Origin: a virus
Strand: one strand, 5' to 3'
Length of the DNA: 44,878 nt
IMG/VR virus record: IMGVR_UViG_3300035698_007946
Coordinates: 1-44,878 of that record
Shown: piece by piece, positions 7,411 to 15,152 of the stretch
Layout: each line of letters starts with the position of its first letter
How positions within the stretch are numbered: position 1 is the stretch's first letter
Program-made: the position numbers and the translations under genes
Notes under the pieces: model-generated
Told to the model about the DNA's origin: nothing
Seen by the model: only the letters and a program-made list of their open reading frames with translations
Database searches by the model: none

Positions 7411-8082
7411 TTAAGATATACGACGAACTGCGTTTCCGCCAGCCTGAAGGTTGAGGCTGATCTTGGACACCGCGTCGCGAGCGGATGACGTGGACCCTGT
7501 CTGGGACTTGCGCGAGTTTGACAGGTTTGGGAAATGCTTGGCAACTTCGTTGCTGACCTCGTCCTTGAGGACTAGGGACATTCCGCCGCCTGCGACCTCA
7601 GCGGCCTTCTCGTCCCGAACTGTCAGGCTGTATAGACGATAGCGCATGGCTTCGGCTGTGCGACGCTGTGCCGCTCCCGAGGACATGCTGTCTGACTTGG
7701 CGACCGCCTTTGCAGCACGCTTGACTTCGGCCAAGATGAAAGGCCACATGACCTCCAGTGTTGCCAAGCTGGACTCACGGCCCATGGCTGTCGGACGACC
7801 TTTCTTGCCAGTCCAATGTCCATTGTCGATAACTGCAGATGCTCCATAATACTTGGCTACGGAGCCAAACAAGCGGTTCTCCCAAGAATGCTTCGAGTTG
7901 TCAAAGTTCTTGCGACCCATGGGATCCATCGTCGCGCGGACGGTTGCATCTACTTGCTCAAGTGTCAGGTTGTGCTCTGCCAGCATGGACTGGACTTTGG
8001 CCATGAGCGATTCCGCCTCGGCCTCACTGTTAGTGGAAGTGGCCTTAGCCATGATCTTTTGGATTTTGGACTCGATGGACAT
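7411..8082 (-). CDS. DUF2786-domain protein
   Basis: 223 residues. The N-terminal 45 residues match the DUF2786 pattern (KIQKIMAKATSTNSEAEAES, then LAEHNLTLEQV), a short helical domain common in phage and bacterial proteins of unknown activity, often followed by a less conserved domain as here (WENRLFGSVAKYYGASAV, later AAQRRTAEAMRYRLYSL). The C-terminus is Ser rich and basic. It has its own promoter (8129-8157). Confidence 0.75.
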   Translation of the reverse strand: MSIESKIQKIMAKATSTNSEAEAESLMAKVQSMLAEHNLTLEQVDATVRATMDPMGRKNFDNSKHSWENRLFGSVAKYYGASAVIDNGHWTGKKGRPTAMGRESSLATLEVMWPFILAEVKRAAKAVAKSDSMSSGAAQRRTAEAMRYRLYSLTVRDEKAAEVAGGGMSLVLKDEVSNEVAKHFPNLSNSRKSQTGSTSSARDAVSKISLNLQAGGNAVRRIS

Positions 8083-8128
8083 TGGATAGTCTCCTTTGAT
8101 TTACGTTGTTGGCCTACTTAGTGAACCC

Positions 8129-8157
8129 TGTCTAAGGACAGTCCATCAAGATCACAA
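8129..8157 (-). promoter_or_regulatory. Promoter P2 (TTGTGA-17-TAGACA class)
   Basis: TTGTGA at 8152-8157, 17 bp, TAGACA at 8129-8134, followed by GGGTTCA. Same sequence block as at 17957, 18841 and 20075. It precedes the DUF2786 gene start by 47 bp. Confidence 0.65.
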
Positions 8158-8167
8158 GACTTAATCT

Positions 8168-8356
8168 TCACCCGTCTGATATTTTCTTCAGCAGGTCGTG
8201 CGCCAGTTGTAACTTGTTGCACATTAGCTGGAGCTCGGCCCGTGTCGGGGATTTGCGACGCACAACCGACCCATAGAGAGATCCGCTTATAGGCCCTAGG
8301 ATATCGGCCGCTGTGGACAAGGCGGGTCCGGCAGGGATCGGTTTATCGTCCGGCAC
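8168..8356 (-). CDS. Small hypothetical protein
   Basis: 62 residues beginning MPDDKPIPAGPALS; the C-terminal half is a basic amphipathic helix (AELQLMCNKLQLAHDLLKKI). Overlaps the HNH gene by 14 bp. No family recognised. Confidence 0.5.
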   Translation of the reverse strand: MPDDKPIPAGPALSTAADILGPISGSLYGSVVRRKSPTRAELQLMCNKLQLAHDLLKKISDG

Positions 8357-8657
8357 GTTGCTTCACTTTTCGCCTCTGGTTCTGCTTGGGAGTCAGCAAC
8401 TGTAGATGCTCCGGATTACAGCACAGCCGATTGTGACATATGTGGTCTACACGCTTCTTTCCTGGAATGTAGCCATAATAGTGCGTAAACACGACGAGGT
8501 GGACTGCTACAGTTTGCCCACCGAGTGACATGCGCCCATATCCACCGCCTCGCCCTGTCCCGCTGGTTGGCCCCTGCCAGTTCCAGCATCCAGTATCACT
8601 GTCCACCAGAACCCGTCGCATAGCCTTTGTCAGTATATCGTTGCGTCTTGCAGGCAT
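8343..8657 (-). CDS. HNH endonuclease
   Basis: ATG 8657 with GGAG 8 bp upstream is chosen over a longer frame that runs through a terminator. The 104-residue product has CWNWQG (24-29), GYGRM, then RVDHICHNRLCCNPEHLQLL: the His of DH (71-72), an Asn, and the final His84 of NPEH fit the HNH beta-beta-alpha metal finger, with cysteines at 75, 79 and 80 for structural zinc. Free-standing HNH genes in phages are often homing endonucleases; others act in packaging. Lying alone between the minus-arm operons, this one looks like a homing type. Confidence 0.9.
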   Translation of the reverse strand: MPARRNDILTKAMRRVLVDSDTGCWNWQGPTSGTGRGGGYGRMSLGGQTVAVHLVVFTHYYGYIPGKKRVDHICHNRLCCNPEHLQLLTPKQNQRRKVKQRAGR

Positions 8658-8667
8658 GATAGATACT

Positions 8668-8717
8668 CCAAATGAAAAGGAAGCTCGACCCCCCTGTTGC
8701 GCTAGGGGGGTCGAGCT
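8668..8717 (-). terminator. Intrinsic terminator after the winged-helix gene
   Basis: A perfect 13-bp stem, AGCTCGACCCCCC (8682-8694) with GGGGGGTCGAGCT (8705-8717), 10-nt loop, and on the minus strand the U-rich tail TCCTTTTCATTT. It lies 12 bp beyond the gene ending at 8729 and just upstream of the HNH start, separating the two transcripts. It again uses the G6 tract. Confidence 0.85.
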
Positions 8718-8728
8718 GATTGTTGGCC

Positions 8729-9286
8729 TTAGCTGCGAGCCTTGACCCACTGTGCCTTAGCTGTTTTCTCCAGCACCTTGTTTTTCATTGCCGCTGCGAC
8801 AAACTCCTCCTCGGTGTTGGCGGAGGTCTTGGCAACCTTGCGGAGTGCGGCCCGTGGTGAAGCCATTGTGTCCAACAGTGCGCCGAGAGCGGTTGACAGG
8901 GCAGCGGCGGACAACGGCTTTTCTGGTGTTGCTGCTTCTGGCTTGACTTTCGCCGCTGGCTTGACTTTCGCCGCTGGCTTGGCTTTCGCCGCTGGCTTGG
9001 CGGGAGTTGCGTTGTGGGCGATTACCGCGTCGCAGCCTTCTTCGGTGATGCATTGGATGCTGCCTGATTCGCCGTTTGACTTTTCGTCGCTTGCAACAAA
9101 GCCCTTTTTAACAAGCGAACCGAGAATGCCTTTGACAGAGCGAACTGTTTTACCTGTTGCTGTTGCAAGGGCCTCTGCATCTGTCCATGTGCAGCCTGTG
9201 TCGCCACGAGCGCTTTCAGGCGATGTGCCGTCAAGTACGGCTGTGATTACGATAAGTTCTGCGGCTGTGAAAGTTGCGTTTGTCAT
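8729..9286 (-). CDS. Winged-helix DNA-binding protein with Ala/Lys/Pro linker
   Basis: 185 residues. The N-terminal 80 residues look like a winged helix: ELIVITAVLDG, then WTDAEALATATGKTVRSVKG as the recognition region and LVKKGFVASDEKSN as a wing. A linker of KPAAKVKPAAKVK repeats resembles histone H1 tails, and the C-terminal helical domain (SPRAALRKVAKTSANTEEEF) has no name I know. It could act as a nucleoid or transcription regulator. Its own promoter (9332-9360) and terminator (8668-8717) make it a single-gene transcript, consistent with separate regulation. Confidence 0.7.
   Translation of the reverse strand: MTNATFTAAELIVITAVLDGTSPESARGDTGCTWTDAEALATATGKTVRSVKGILGSLVKKGFVASDEKSNGESGSIQCITEEGCDAVIAHNATPAKPAAKAKPAAKVKPAAKVKPEAATPEKPLSAAALSTALGALLDTMASPRAALRKVAKTSANTEEEFVAAAMKNKVLEKTAKAQWVKARS
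8940..8999 (-). repeat. 18-bp tandem repeat in the winged-helix gene linker
   Basis: Three consecutive 18-bp units (8940-8957, 8958-8975, 8976-8993; GGCTTGACTTTCGCCGCT on the plus strand, one base changed in the third) encode the KPAAK(A/V) linker. A fourth unit starts and breaks off. Length variation between relatives is likely. Confidence 0.85.
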
Positions 9287-9331
9287 TTGTTAGTTCCTTT
9301 GATTTACGTTGTTGACTTGCTTAGTGAACCC

Positions 9332-9360
9332 TGTCTAATGAATGTTTCGGCAGGGCGCAA
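9332..9360 (-). promoter_or_regulatory. Promoter P3 upstream of the winged-helix gene
   Basis: TTGCGC (9355-9360), 17 bp, TAGACA (9332-9337), followed by GGGTTCAC as in P2. The -35 differs from the TTGTGA of its siblings. Start codon 46 bp downstream. Confidence 0.5.
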
Positions 9361-9391
9361 TGAACATTCGTAACGCCCTGCCGATTATTCT

Positions 9392-11329
9392 TCATTCCCC
9401 GATATTGTCGTCTAAATCAGGGTTCATAGAGTGTCCCCAAGATTTGCCTATCTCGATATCACAGGGAATAGGCACCACAAGCGGGATGGAATTAGACATC
9501 AGCTCCGCCGCCTGCTCAGCCTGCTCCCTGTTCTGAATGCTGAAGGCCAATTCGTCATGCACAGACAGGATCGGCGTTAGGCCCGCATCGTCACAGTCTA
9601 GCATCGCCTGCTTCATCTGGTCGGCCGCCGAACCTTGGATAATGCGGTTCAGGGCTTTGTGCGTAAACCAGACTTCCCCGTTTGGCCTGCGAGGGAAGCG
9701 AGACCTGCGACCCATGAGGGTCTTTACGAACCCTGCTCGCTTGGCCTTGCCTTGCGCTGTCTTGCTCAACTCCTTGTCCATAGGCGACGCCTTGTGGAAC
9801 TTCTCCAGCAGGGCCTTGCCTTCTTCGCCAGCGTAAAGAACAGGCTTGCCCTTCCAGATACCGTCCTCGGTCGGCAGGCCAAGGCTTTGACACAGCTTTC
9901 CGCCGCCCATGCCATATAGAACTCCTAGCTTGATGGTCTTGGCGTCCTTGCGGGCAATGTCGCAGAGCTCCGCTGTTGGCCCATAGGCGTCCAGTCGCGG
10001 GTCGGCCTTGTAGCGTTCCACCATTTCCGCCGCGCCTTTACACTTGAGCAGGGCGGCAAAGTGCAGAGCGATCTTAGGCTCCTGTGAGGAGTAGTCCAAC
10101 GAGGCCCATTGGTCGTCATCAAACGGGATGAAGATACTACGGATAAGCGGGCCGAGCTCTGGGTCGCGAGAAGGAACCTGTTGCAGATTTGGGTTTGTGC
10201 TTGAGAAGCGTCCGGACACTGTACCTCCGTCGTCCCCGCGCAAGGCTCTTAGTTCTGTGTGAATAACGCCGTCCCGATGATGGTCGAATATCATCCGCTC
10301 GATAAACGTGGTCTTCGCGCGGTTGTACTTGCGCCACAGGTAGATCGCTCCAGCTATCTTGCAGATCCTGCTAGTCAGCAGAGGTAGGATCTGCACGGTA
10401 ACAGCTTGGTCGGGGGGCGACCCGTCTGGCAGGCCAAGCAAGGCCAGCATCTGCAAGAAGTCTGAGGTGATAGAGTCTTCGCCTTTCTTTTCAGTCTTGG
10501 GAAACTCTGATACCCCTTCCGCCTTTAGTGACTTGATAATGGTGGACGAGGTCCAAGGCTCGATGTGACAGGACGACATATGTTCCGTCATCTGCTTTGC
10601 GACCTTTTCCCGCTTCTCCAACAGGCCGTGGACCAAGCGAGCCCGTTCCACGTCAACCTTCACTCCACGCTTCCGCATCTTGTATAGCAGCGGAATCAGG
10701 CGGTCTTCCATGTCGTGAACCCGTCCAAGTTCCTGCTCCTCGATCATCGGTAAGAAGTGTTCATGCAATAGCAGGGTTAATTCTGTGTCGCCCTCTGCAT
10801 ACTCACGAACCATGCCAGCGGGCATTCGCCAGAGGTTGGCTTTGACGTCCTTAATTCCCATGTCCGCAGCGGCCTTGCGTAGACCCGCCTCAGATTTGGT
10901 TATTCCAAGATAGTCCTTTCCGAGGTTGTTCAACGAGAACGACATGCGGTTGTCATCCAACAGGGGGGCATCAATCTGGACATCTCCGAGCGGCCCCTGA
11001 ATGTCGAACCCGTCCCACAGCGACCATCCATAGTCGTATCCCATGTTCGCGCCGACCTTAGTCACCCGCTTGTCTGCCAGCACGGGTTGGATCAACTTCC
11101 GGACGTCTGCCATTTCCATATTTCCACCCCCCTCATGCCTGACAGGGAAATAGTGATTGTGGAGCTCGCCCGACTCATCACTGCGCCACGACAGAGCATA
11201 GCCGACTGGATAACCTGTTTCGGCCTCCTGCTTATGGTAGGCCCATCCAGGACCCATTTCCTTCAGGTCGGGGTCCCGTGTTTCAAGGTCAAGGGCGACG
11301 ACGCTGGAATCAATTACAAGTTCTTTCAT
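9392..11329 (-). CDS. Family A DNA polymerase with 3'-5' exonuclease
   Basis: 645 residues. Exonuclease domain: Exo I DLE (Asp14, Glu16), Exo II NMGYD (95-99), Exo III Y177-x3-D181. Polymerase domain: GRFSSTNPNLQQVPSRD (373-389), motif A LDYSSQEPKIALH with catalytic Asp412, motif B from Arg460 to YG (472-473), motif C HDE (591-593). All catalytic residues are present, so it should be an active proofreading replicative polymerase. No 5' nuclease domain, as in most phage polymerases. The residue after Glu in motif A (EPK rather than EIR) is uncommon and could matter for handling modified nucleotides; that is speculation. It overlaps the next upstream gene by 4 bp. Confidence 0.95.
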   Translation of the reverse strand: MKELVIDSSVVALDLETRDPDLKEMGPGWAYHKQEAETGYPVGYALSWRSDESGELHNHYFPVRHEGGGNMEMADVRKLIQPVLADKRVTKVGANMGYDYGWSLWDGFDIQGPLGDVQIDAPLLDDNRMSFSLNNLGKDYLGITKSEAGLRKAAADMGIKDVKANLWRMPAGMVREYAEGDTELTLLLHEHFLPMIEEQELGRVHDMEDRLIPLLYKMRKRGVKVDVERARLVHGLLEKREKVAKQMTEHMSSCHIEPWTSSTIIKSLKAEGVSEFPKTEKKGEDSITSDFLQMLALLGLPDGSPPDQAVTVQILPLLTSRICKIAGAIYLWRKYNRAKTTFIERMIFDHHRDGVIHTELRALRGDDGGTVSGRFSSTNPNLQQVPSRDPELGPLIRSIFIPFDDDQWASLDYSSQEPKIALHFAALLKCKGAAEMVERYKADPRLDAYGPTAELCDIARKDAKTIKLGVLYGMGGGKLCQSLGLPTEDGIWKGKPVLYAGEEGKALLEKFHKASPMDKELSKTAQGKAKRAGFVKTLMGRRSRFPRRPNGEVWFTHKALNRIIQGSAADQMKQAMLDCDDAGLTPILSVHDELAFSIQNREQAEQAAELMSNSIPLVVPIPCDIEIGKSWGHSMNPDLDDNIGE

Positions 11330-11799
11330 GATCTGTTCCCCGTCGAACCCTTGCCGCCAAACATACGGTCTTCTACGTCGGGGATTTTACTCAGTTCGTC
11401 CAACCAGTCGCCGTTCTTATCTGACATGACGATGCTCTGCCGACGCTTGGCCTCGGCCATCACGAGCAACAGGTAGCAGACCAAGTCTTCCACATCGTCT
11501 GCGACATCTCCTGGATTCACAGCCAAGCATCCCAGGATGTCGTAGGGCGCAAACCCTGTGTCGGGCTGGTCGTTGGACACGATGTTCTCAAGGCGGTCCC
11601 ACTTGCGGGCGAGCATCATAAATGCGCCAATGCCTCCGCGCTTCTGCCACGATCCGCCATAAACGGCATCCTTCTCGTACAGGGTCTCGACCAGCCTTGC
11701 GGTAATCGGACCCAGCTCTGCCAGCCACGGAAAAGCCTGCTCCAGCTCTTCCTGGACCTGTTGTTTGGCGTGCGAGTAGTTTTCAGGTTCTTGAGTCAT
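11326..11799 (-). CDS. Putative nucleotide-metabolism protein (MazG/Nmad-like)
   Basis: ATG 11799 is preferred to an upstream TTG. The 157-residue product has EKDAVYGGSWQKRGGIGAFM followed by LARKWDRLENI and, later, DDVEDLVCYLLLVMAEA. This pattern (tyrosine-glycine-glycine loop, then WDRLE helix and an acidic D..DL..Y helix) recalls the all-alpha NTP pyrophosphohydrolase type and the phage 'nucleotide modification associated' domains. It lies between the polymerase and HD-phosphohydrolase genes, downstream of the thymine-modification genes, so a role in shaping the dNTP pool is reasonable. Family membership is from memory of the pattern. Confidence 0.6.
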   Translation of the reverse strand: MTQEPENYSHAKQQVQEELEQAFPWLAELGPITARLVETLYEKDAVYGGSWQKRGGIGAFMMLARKWDRLENIVSNDQPDTGFAPYDILGCLAVNPGDVADDVEDLVCYLLLVMAEAKRRQSIVMSDKNGDWLDELSKIPDVEDRMFGGKGSTGNRS

Positions 11800-11812
11800 A
11801 GTAGATTCCAAT

Positions 11813-12448
11813 TCAAATAAGGTCAAAGGGTGAAGGTGTCATGTTACGTCCCGGAGCAACCCGTTGCAACAGCACGTCCGGAAGAGGTAGGGCCGAGGTC
11901 ATCGCTTGCGCGACGTGGCCTATGGCCTTCAGTTTGTCGGCGTCAAACGGAGCGCGTGCGACCTGATGAACTGTTCCTTTTATCAATGCAGCGTGTCCAT
12001 TGCTGTAAACGTGCCAGTATCGAGCAGAACCGTACTCTTCAAACAGATGCTTCGCCCACAGAACAGCTTCCATCATGTCAGCCCATTCTACGATGGAGTT
12101 TTCCACGAATGTCAAGTCGCGAACAAAGCGATAAGAACCCAGATCAGAAGCGAATCTACGCTCCGCAACCTTGAGTAGACCAGACAGTTCCGGTTCAGAC
12201 TGCTTGAGCATGTAGGACGGGTCTCCTGCGAGCAACTCGCCATAGTCGTGGAACAGCGCACATTGGACGACCTTGAGCTTGTCTAGATATTCGGTCGGGG
12301 GGATATCGGCCAAGGCAATAGAGCAGAGACAGGCGACCCCCCATGCATGAGCAGCGTCGTTCTGCGCTTCCGCTCCGATTTGCTGGTGATACCGCGTCAC
12401 AAGTCCGGCGGCGATGAGCGTATTCATCAGTTTAATTTCAGCAGACAT
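11813..12448 (-). CDS. HD-domain phosphohydrolase (YfbR-like 5'-nucleotidase)
   Basis: ATG 12448 with GAAAGG upstream gives 211 residues. The HD metal site is visible: His34 in DAAHAWG, His67-Asp68 in LFHDYGE, Glu71, and a later Asp in EWADMMEAV. The order R..H..HD..D matches YfbR-type deoxynucleoside 5'-monophosphatases. In a phage with modified thymine such an enzyme could remove dTMP or other host nucleotides and favour the modified precursor, as known for other hmdU phages; here that is inferred from its place right after the ThyA-like gene. Confidence 0.75.
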   Translation of the reverse strand: MSAEIKLMNTLIAAGLVTRYHQQIGAEAQNDAAHAWGVACLCSIALADIPPTEYLDKLKVVQCALFHDYGELLAGDPSYMLKQSEPELSGLLKVAERRFASDLGSYRFVRDLTFVENSIVEWADMMEAVLWAKHLFEEYGSARYWHVYSNGHAALIKGTVHQVARAPFDADKLKAIGHVAQAMTSALPLPDVLLQRVAPGRNMTPSPFDLI

Positions 12449-12452
12449 TTGG

Positions 12453-13523
12453 TTAACCTTTCTTTGATTTGTTTGCGAGGCGGCGATCAAGCCACATCTG
12501 TCCGGCACGGAGCCAGTCGTTTTCCAGGAACATGGAGTCCTGCATGGTGTCGAGGACCATCAACGCTTCTTCGATGCGGTCTTCTTTGTACAGTCCGTGA
12601 GCGTTCCACATGGTCTGGACAATCTCGCGGAAGAATACAGTGTTGAATTTCGCCACATCCGCGGAGCCGCCAAGAGGCAGCTTCATCAACATGTCAATGT
12701 CTTGATCCACCATCCAAGGTTCCTCAAAATCCTGCATGAGTCTTATCGAAACACAGGGCATAGAATCTTCACCCTTTCTGGATTGTGTCCCATAGTCTTG
12801 TGGAGCGTCCTTCATACCCCTCAAGCAGCGTTGAACAACTTCAGCTTCTGTGTAGATGTGCAGGCTGTTGGAGGTGAAGTACATTTTCCCCATTTCATAG
12901 CCTGTAGAAGCCGACATGTATTCCAGCAGGAAACTGAAGTGAACAGCGTTGGCCCCGAATAGACCCCAGACCGCGTCGTTGGAGCGGTTGCTGACTGTTA
13001 GGTCCAACGAGCCATTGGCACGAACTCGAAACATGCATTGCAGGTTACATGGATGATCCTTGGCGAAATTTGGAACATCCACATTGGCGTCCCACATAGA
13101 GACTACTACGCGACGACTGTCTGGGTTTTCCACCAGTTCCGTGATTGCCCAGTCCAGCTGATCCTTGCCGAAGTGGTTCCGCCAACGATGACCATATGCG
13201 CCGTGAAGGATACCGTCGTCTTCCGCATAGTTGCGAATGTTACCTGCGAAATGTGCTGGAAATTCTACGTCGTTGCGGCCTTGTAGCATCCAGAAGGATT
13301 CAAACAGGTGGAAGAACGGGTTGGCGTCACGGACGGGCGACAGGCTGACGCGCTGAATTGGCCTGTGAAATGTGGTCAGAACAGGATTTGGAAACTCTAC
13401 GATTGGCCCGTTGCGGCTGGGCATTCCGACATCAGGATCGCGGGATATCATCTCACGATAATTAAGTAGAGCGATCCACAGACCTTCGTCGGGTCCATCT
13501 TCAACTGAAATAGCTTTTGTCAT
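12453..13523 (-). CDS. ThyA-family enzyme, probable dUMP hydroxymethylase (or thymidylate synthase)
   Basis: 356 residues with the thymidylate synthase fold signatures: catalytic Cys159 in HPCN, RSND (180-183), the pyrimidine-recognising Asn192 in GAN, and HIY (222-224) for ribose contact. Asn in this place indicates dUMP, not dCMP, as substrate. ThyA methylates dUMP; phage relatives next to hmdU kinase genes instead add a hydroxymethyl group to give 5-hydroxymethyl-dUMP. The surrounding region (FRPIQRVSLSPVRDANPFF at the N-terminus, CNLQC in place of the usual CH...QF) departs from housekeeping ThyA, as in the hydroxymethylase group. It overlaps the HMUDK-helical gene upstream by 4 bp. Function is inferred from context. 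Confidence 0.8.
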   Translation of the reverse strand: MTKAISVEDGPDEGLWIALLNYREMISRDPDVGMPSRNGPIVEFPNPVLTTFHRPIQRVSLSPVRDANPFFHLFESFWMLQGRNDVEFPAHFAGNIRNYAEDDGILHGAYGHRWRNHFGKDQLDWAITELVENPDSRRVVVSMWDANVDVPNFAKDHPCNLQCMFRVRANGSLDLTVSNRSNDAVWGLFGANAVHFSFLLEYMSASTGYEMGKMYFTSNSLHIYTEAEVVQRCLRGMKDAPQDYGTQSRKGEDSMPCVSIRLMQDFEEPWMVDQDIDMLMKLPLGGSADVAKFNTVFFREIVQTMWNAHGLYKEDRIEEALMVLDTMQDSMFLENDWLRAGQMWLDRRLANKSKKG

Positions 13524-14386
13524 TTGTATATTCTTCCTTTGTAAAAGTCGCTCGTATGGAGCCTATGGTATTTGTAGGTTTCGCAGTTGACGTTGCTGGC
13601 CACGTCATGCAGGTTCAGGGGGCGGGGAATTGTGTCCGCCGCTCCAGTCTCTTCCAACTCCGCCAGTTGGCGCATTCCCACGACAAGATAGTCTGCGTGG
13701 GAAATCAGTTTATTTGGGGTCCGCCCCCTCGCGAGGTTGGCTCCCTTCGCCGCTCCTGGACCCAGTGGAGCCCATGTTCGGTGATCCGGAGCGTGGTCCA
13801 GGAGGCTGGTATAAGCCATGTCTGCCACGACCTGCCCTGCAAGGAACGACCCCATTCCAGCAACGTCCCGCACGATAGCAGCGTGTACGCCTTGGCGGGA
13901 GGTCAAGTCATCTGGCAATTCAGCAGCCCGTGCCATCGCAACGGCATAGTCCGTCTTCCGCATACCTGTCGCACCGGAAGACGTCACCATATAAGCTCCG
14001 CTGAACACTGTGTCTCCGGCGTCGACCATCACCCGCAGCTTGTTCGCAATGCTGTCCCAGTCTGGATCCAACGTGGCGTCCAGCACTCCATAGTCTGCGA
14101 GAGTGTCAAACGTCTCCACTCGATTGAGCAGGCGGGCGAATATGATCATGCGGTAAAGGTTGAGCGGGGACGACAGCTTGTCATATGGGTCACGAATGTG
14201 CTCCTTGATGGACACAGTCCCACGGTCGTCCTCACGTGACACGTTGCAGAAGCGATTTCGGGCAACCACAGGGTCCACCGACCATGGGCGTTCGTGGCCT
14301 GCTTCTTTATTGACACGAGCGGCTTCGCGATGGACAACCCATGCCAAAAAGGTCCGGTCCACCAATACATTGTCGTCGGTGATCAT
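13520..14386 (-). CDS. Thymine hypermodification protein: 5-hmdU DNA kinase helical domain / alpha-glutamyl-putrescinyl-thymine pyrophosphorylase clade
   Basis: 288 residues. The N-terminal half carries the signature I associate with this family: FLAWVVHREAARVNKEAG (13-30), RPWSVDP (33-39), RFCNVSREDDR (45-55), then a NLYRMIIFARLLNRVETF helix. The all-helical fold is distantly related to HhH DNA glycosylases. In T-hypermodifying phages these proteins work with a P-loop kinase on 5-hydroxymethyl-dU in DNA, either as the kinase's DNA-binding domain or as a transferase that replaces pyrophosphate with an amine. Here it is a separate gene overlapping both the kinase and the ThyA gene by 4 bp, so the three are co-translated. 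The exact reaction cannot be read from sequence. Confidence 0.8.
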   Translation of the reverse strand: MITDDNVLVDRTFLAWVVHREAARVNKEAGHERPWSVDPVVARNRFCNVSREDDRGTVSIKEHIRDPYDKLSSPLNLYRMIIFARLLNRVETFDTLADYGVLDATLDPDWDSIANKLRVMVDAGDTVFSGAYMVTSSGATGMRKTDYAVAMARAAELPDDLTSRQGVHAAIVRDVAGMGSFLAGQVVADMAYTSLLDHAPDHRTWAPLGPGAAKGANLARGRTPNKLISHADYLVVGMRQLAELEETGAADTIPRPLNLHDVASNVNCETYKYHRLHTSDFYKGRIYK

Positions 14387-15030
14387 TTGGATAATCCAAA
14401 CACAACTTCTTGGACATACTGGTCCGCCTCGGTGGAGTCCTCAAACACGGCAACTTTGATGTTTGACCCGTCCCGCATGTGCTGCAAGGCGGTCTGCGAC
14501 TGGCGTACCATGTGCTCCGCCTTCTTAGTGACGTTGTAGACGACGCGGTCGGTGGTCGGGTTGCCATTGCGCAGTTGAATGCGGCTGACGCACTCGTCGA
14601 TAGGCGTCAGCAGGTAGACCAGATGTGGAGTCAGACCAGCGTTCTCCAGGACCGTGGCGTAGCGGCCGAATGAAGAGGACACAATGGCTCCCTCAAAGAG
14701 AACCACGTCATGCAGGGTCGCGGCGTGGAGGATCCCTTCTGCGATTGCGTCGTGAGCTCCCTTCCAGCTGAATCCGTCACATCCACCGCAACTGTTGGCA
14801 TATGCACCGAGAGCGCATATCTGGCCAGCGGTATCCGACTGCACGACTGTGCCTGTGATCAACTTGTCTATCTTACGGAGGGGGTCGGCCTTGGTTGGCT
14901 TGAGGACCTTGTCAACTGCCAGTGTGACCGCATGGCCTGTCGGAACGGCGACGGACTTGTGGTTTAGAATATTGTTTGCGAGGGTTGTTTTGCCAGAACC
15001 GTGAGTTCCGCGAATGTTGAGAATTGTCAT
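14383..15030 (-). CDS. P-loop kinase of the 5-hmdU DNA kinase type
   Basis: 215 residues. Walker A GTHGSGKT (8-15), then a conserved GAYANSCGGCD element (75-85) that recurs in phage P-loop kinases paired with the helical-domain gene, then VVLFEGAIVSS (Walker B-like, with Glu) and RVVYNV. The predicted reaction is ATP-dependent phosphorylation or pyrophosphorylation of 5-hydroxymethyl-dU, probably after its incorporation into DNA, to activate it for further substitution. First gene of the modification operon, right after promoter P4 (15060-15088), with AAGGAG 7-8 bp before the ATG. Confidence 0.8.
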   Translation of the reverse strand: MTILNIRGTHGSGKTTLANNILNHKSVAVPTGHAVTLAVDKVLKPTKADPLRKIDKLITGTVVQSDTAGQICALGAYANSCGGCDGFSWKGAHDAIAEGILHAATLHDVVLFEGAIVSSSFGRYATVLENAGLTPHLVYLLTPIDECVSRIQLRNGNPTTDRVVYNVTKKAEHMVRQSQTALQHMRDGSNIKVAVFEDSTEADQYVQEVVFGLSK

Positions 15031-15059
15031 CTCTTGCTCCTTTGATGCAATATAGCCTA

Positions 15060-15088
15060 ACTCTACTTGAATCCCCCCTAGATGTAAA
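15060..15088 (-). promoter_or_regulatory. Promoter P4 driving the thymine-modification operon
   Basis: TTTACA (15083-15088; 5 of 6 bases of the sigma70 -35), 17 bp containing a G6 run, TAGAGT (15060-15065). Start codon of the kinase 30 bp from the -10. The -35 directly follows the T-run of the terminator at 15086-15125. Confidence 0.6.
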
Positions 15089-15125
15089 ACAAAAAAAGTC
15101 CGGCAGCGAAGAATGCATACCGGAC
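15086..15125 (-). terminator. Intrinsic terminator before the modification operon
   Basis: On the minus strand GTCCGG (15120-15125), a loop of 16 nt, CCGGAC (15098-15103), then seven T and GTTTT. It ends the transcript of the gene at 15153-15680 and overlaps the -35 of promoter P4 at its tail, a compact terminator-promoter joint. Confidence 0.8.
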
Positions 15126-15152
15126 CAGTTTGGCGGAGGATGAATGTTGGAG

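Noticed and set aside
8940-8999. Tandem repeat considered as a possible CRISPR-like or iteron element
   Set aside because: Units are contiguous with no spacers and encode a simple protein linker; no array elsewhere.
13517-14239. Plus-strand open frame of 240 residues opposite the helical-domain gene
   Set aside because: Covers a gene with a strong family signature in the other strand; no regulatory signals support it.
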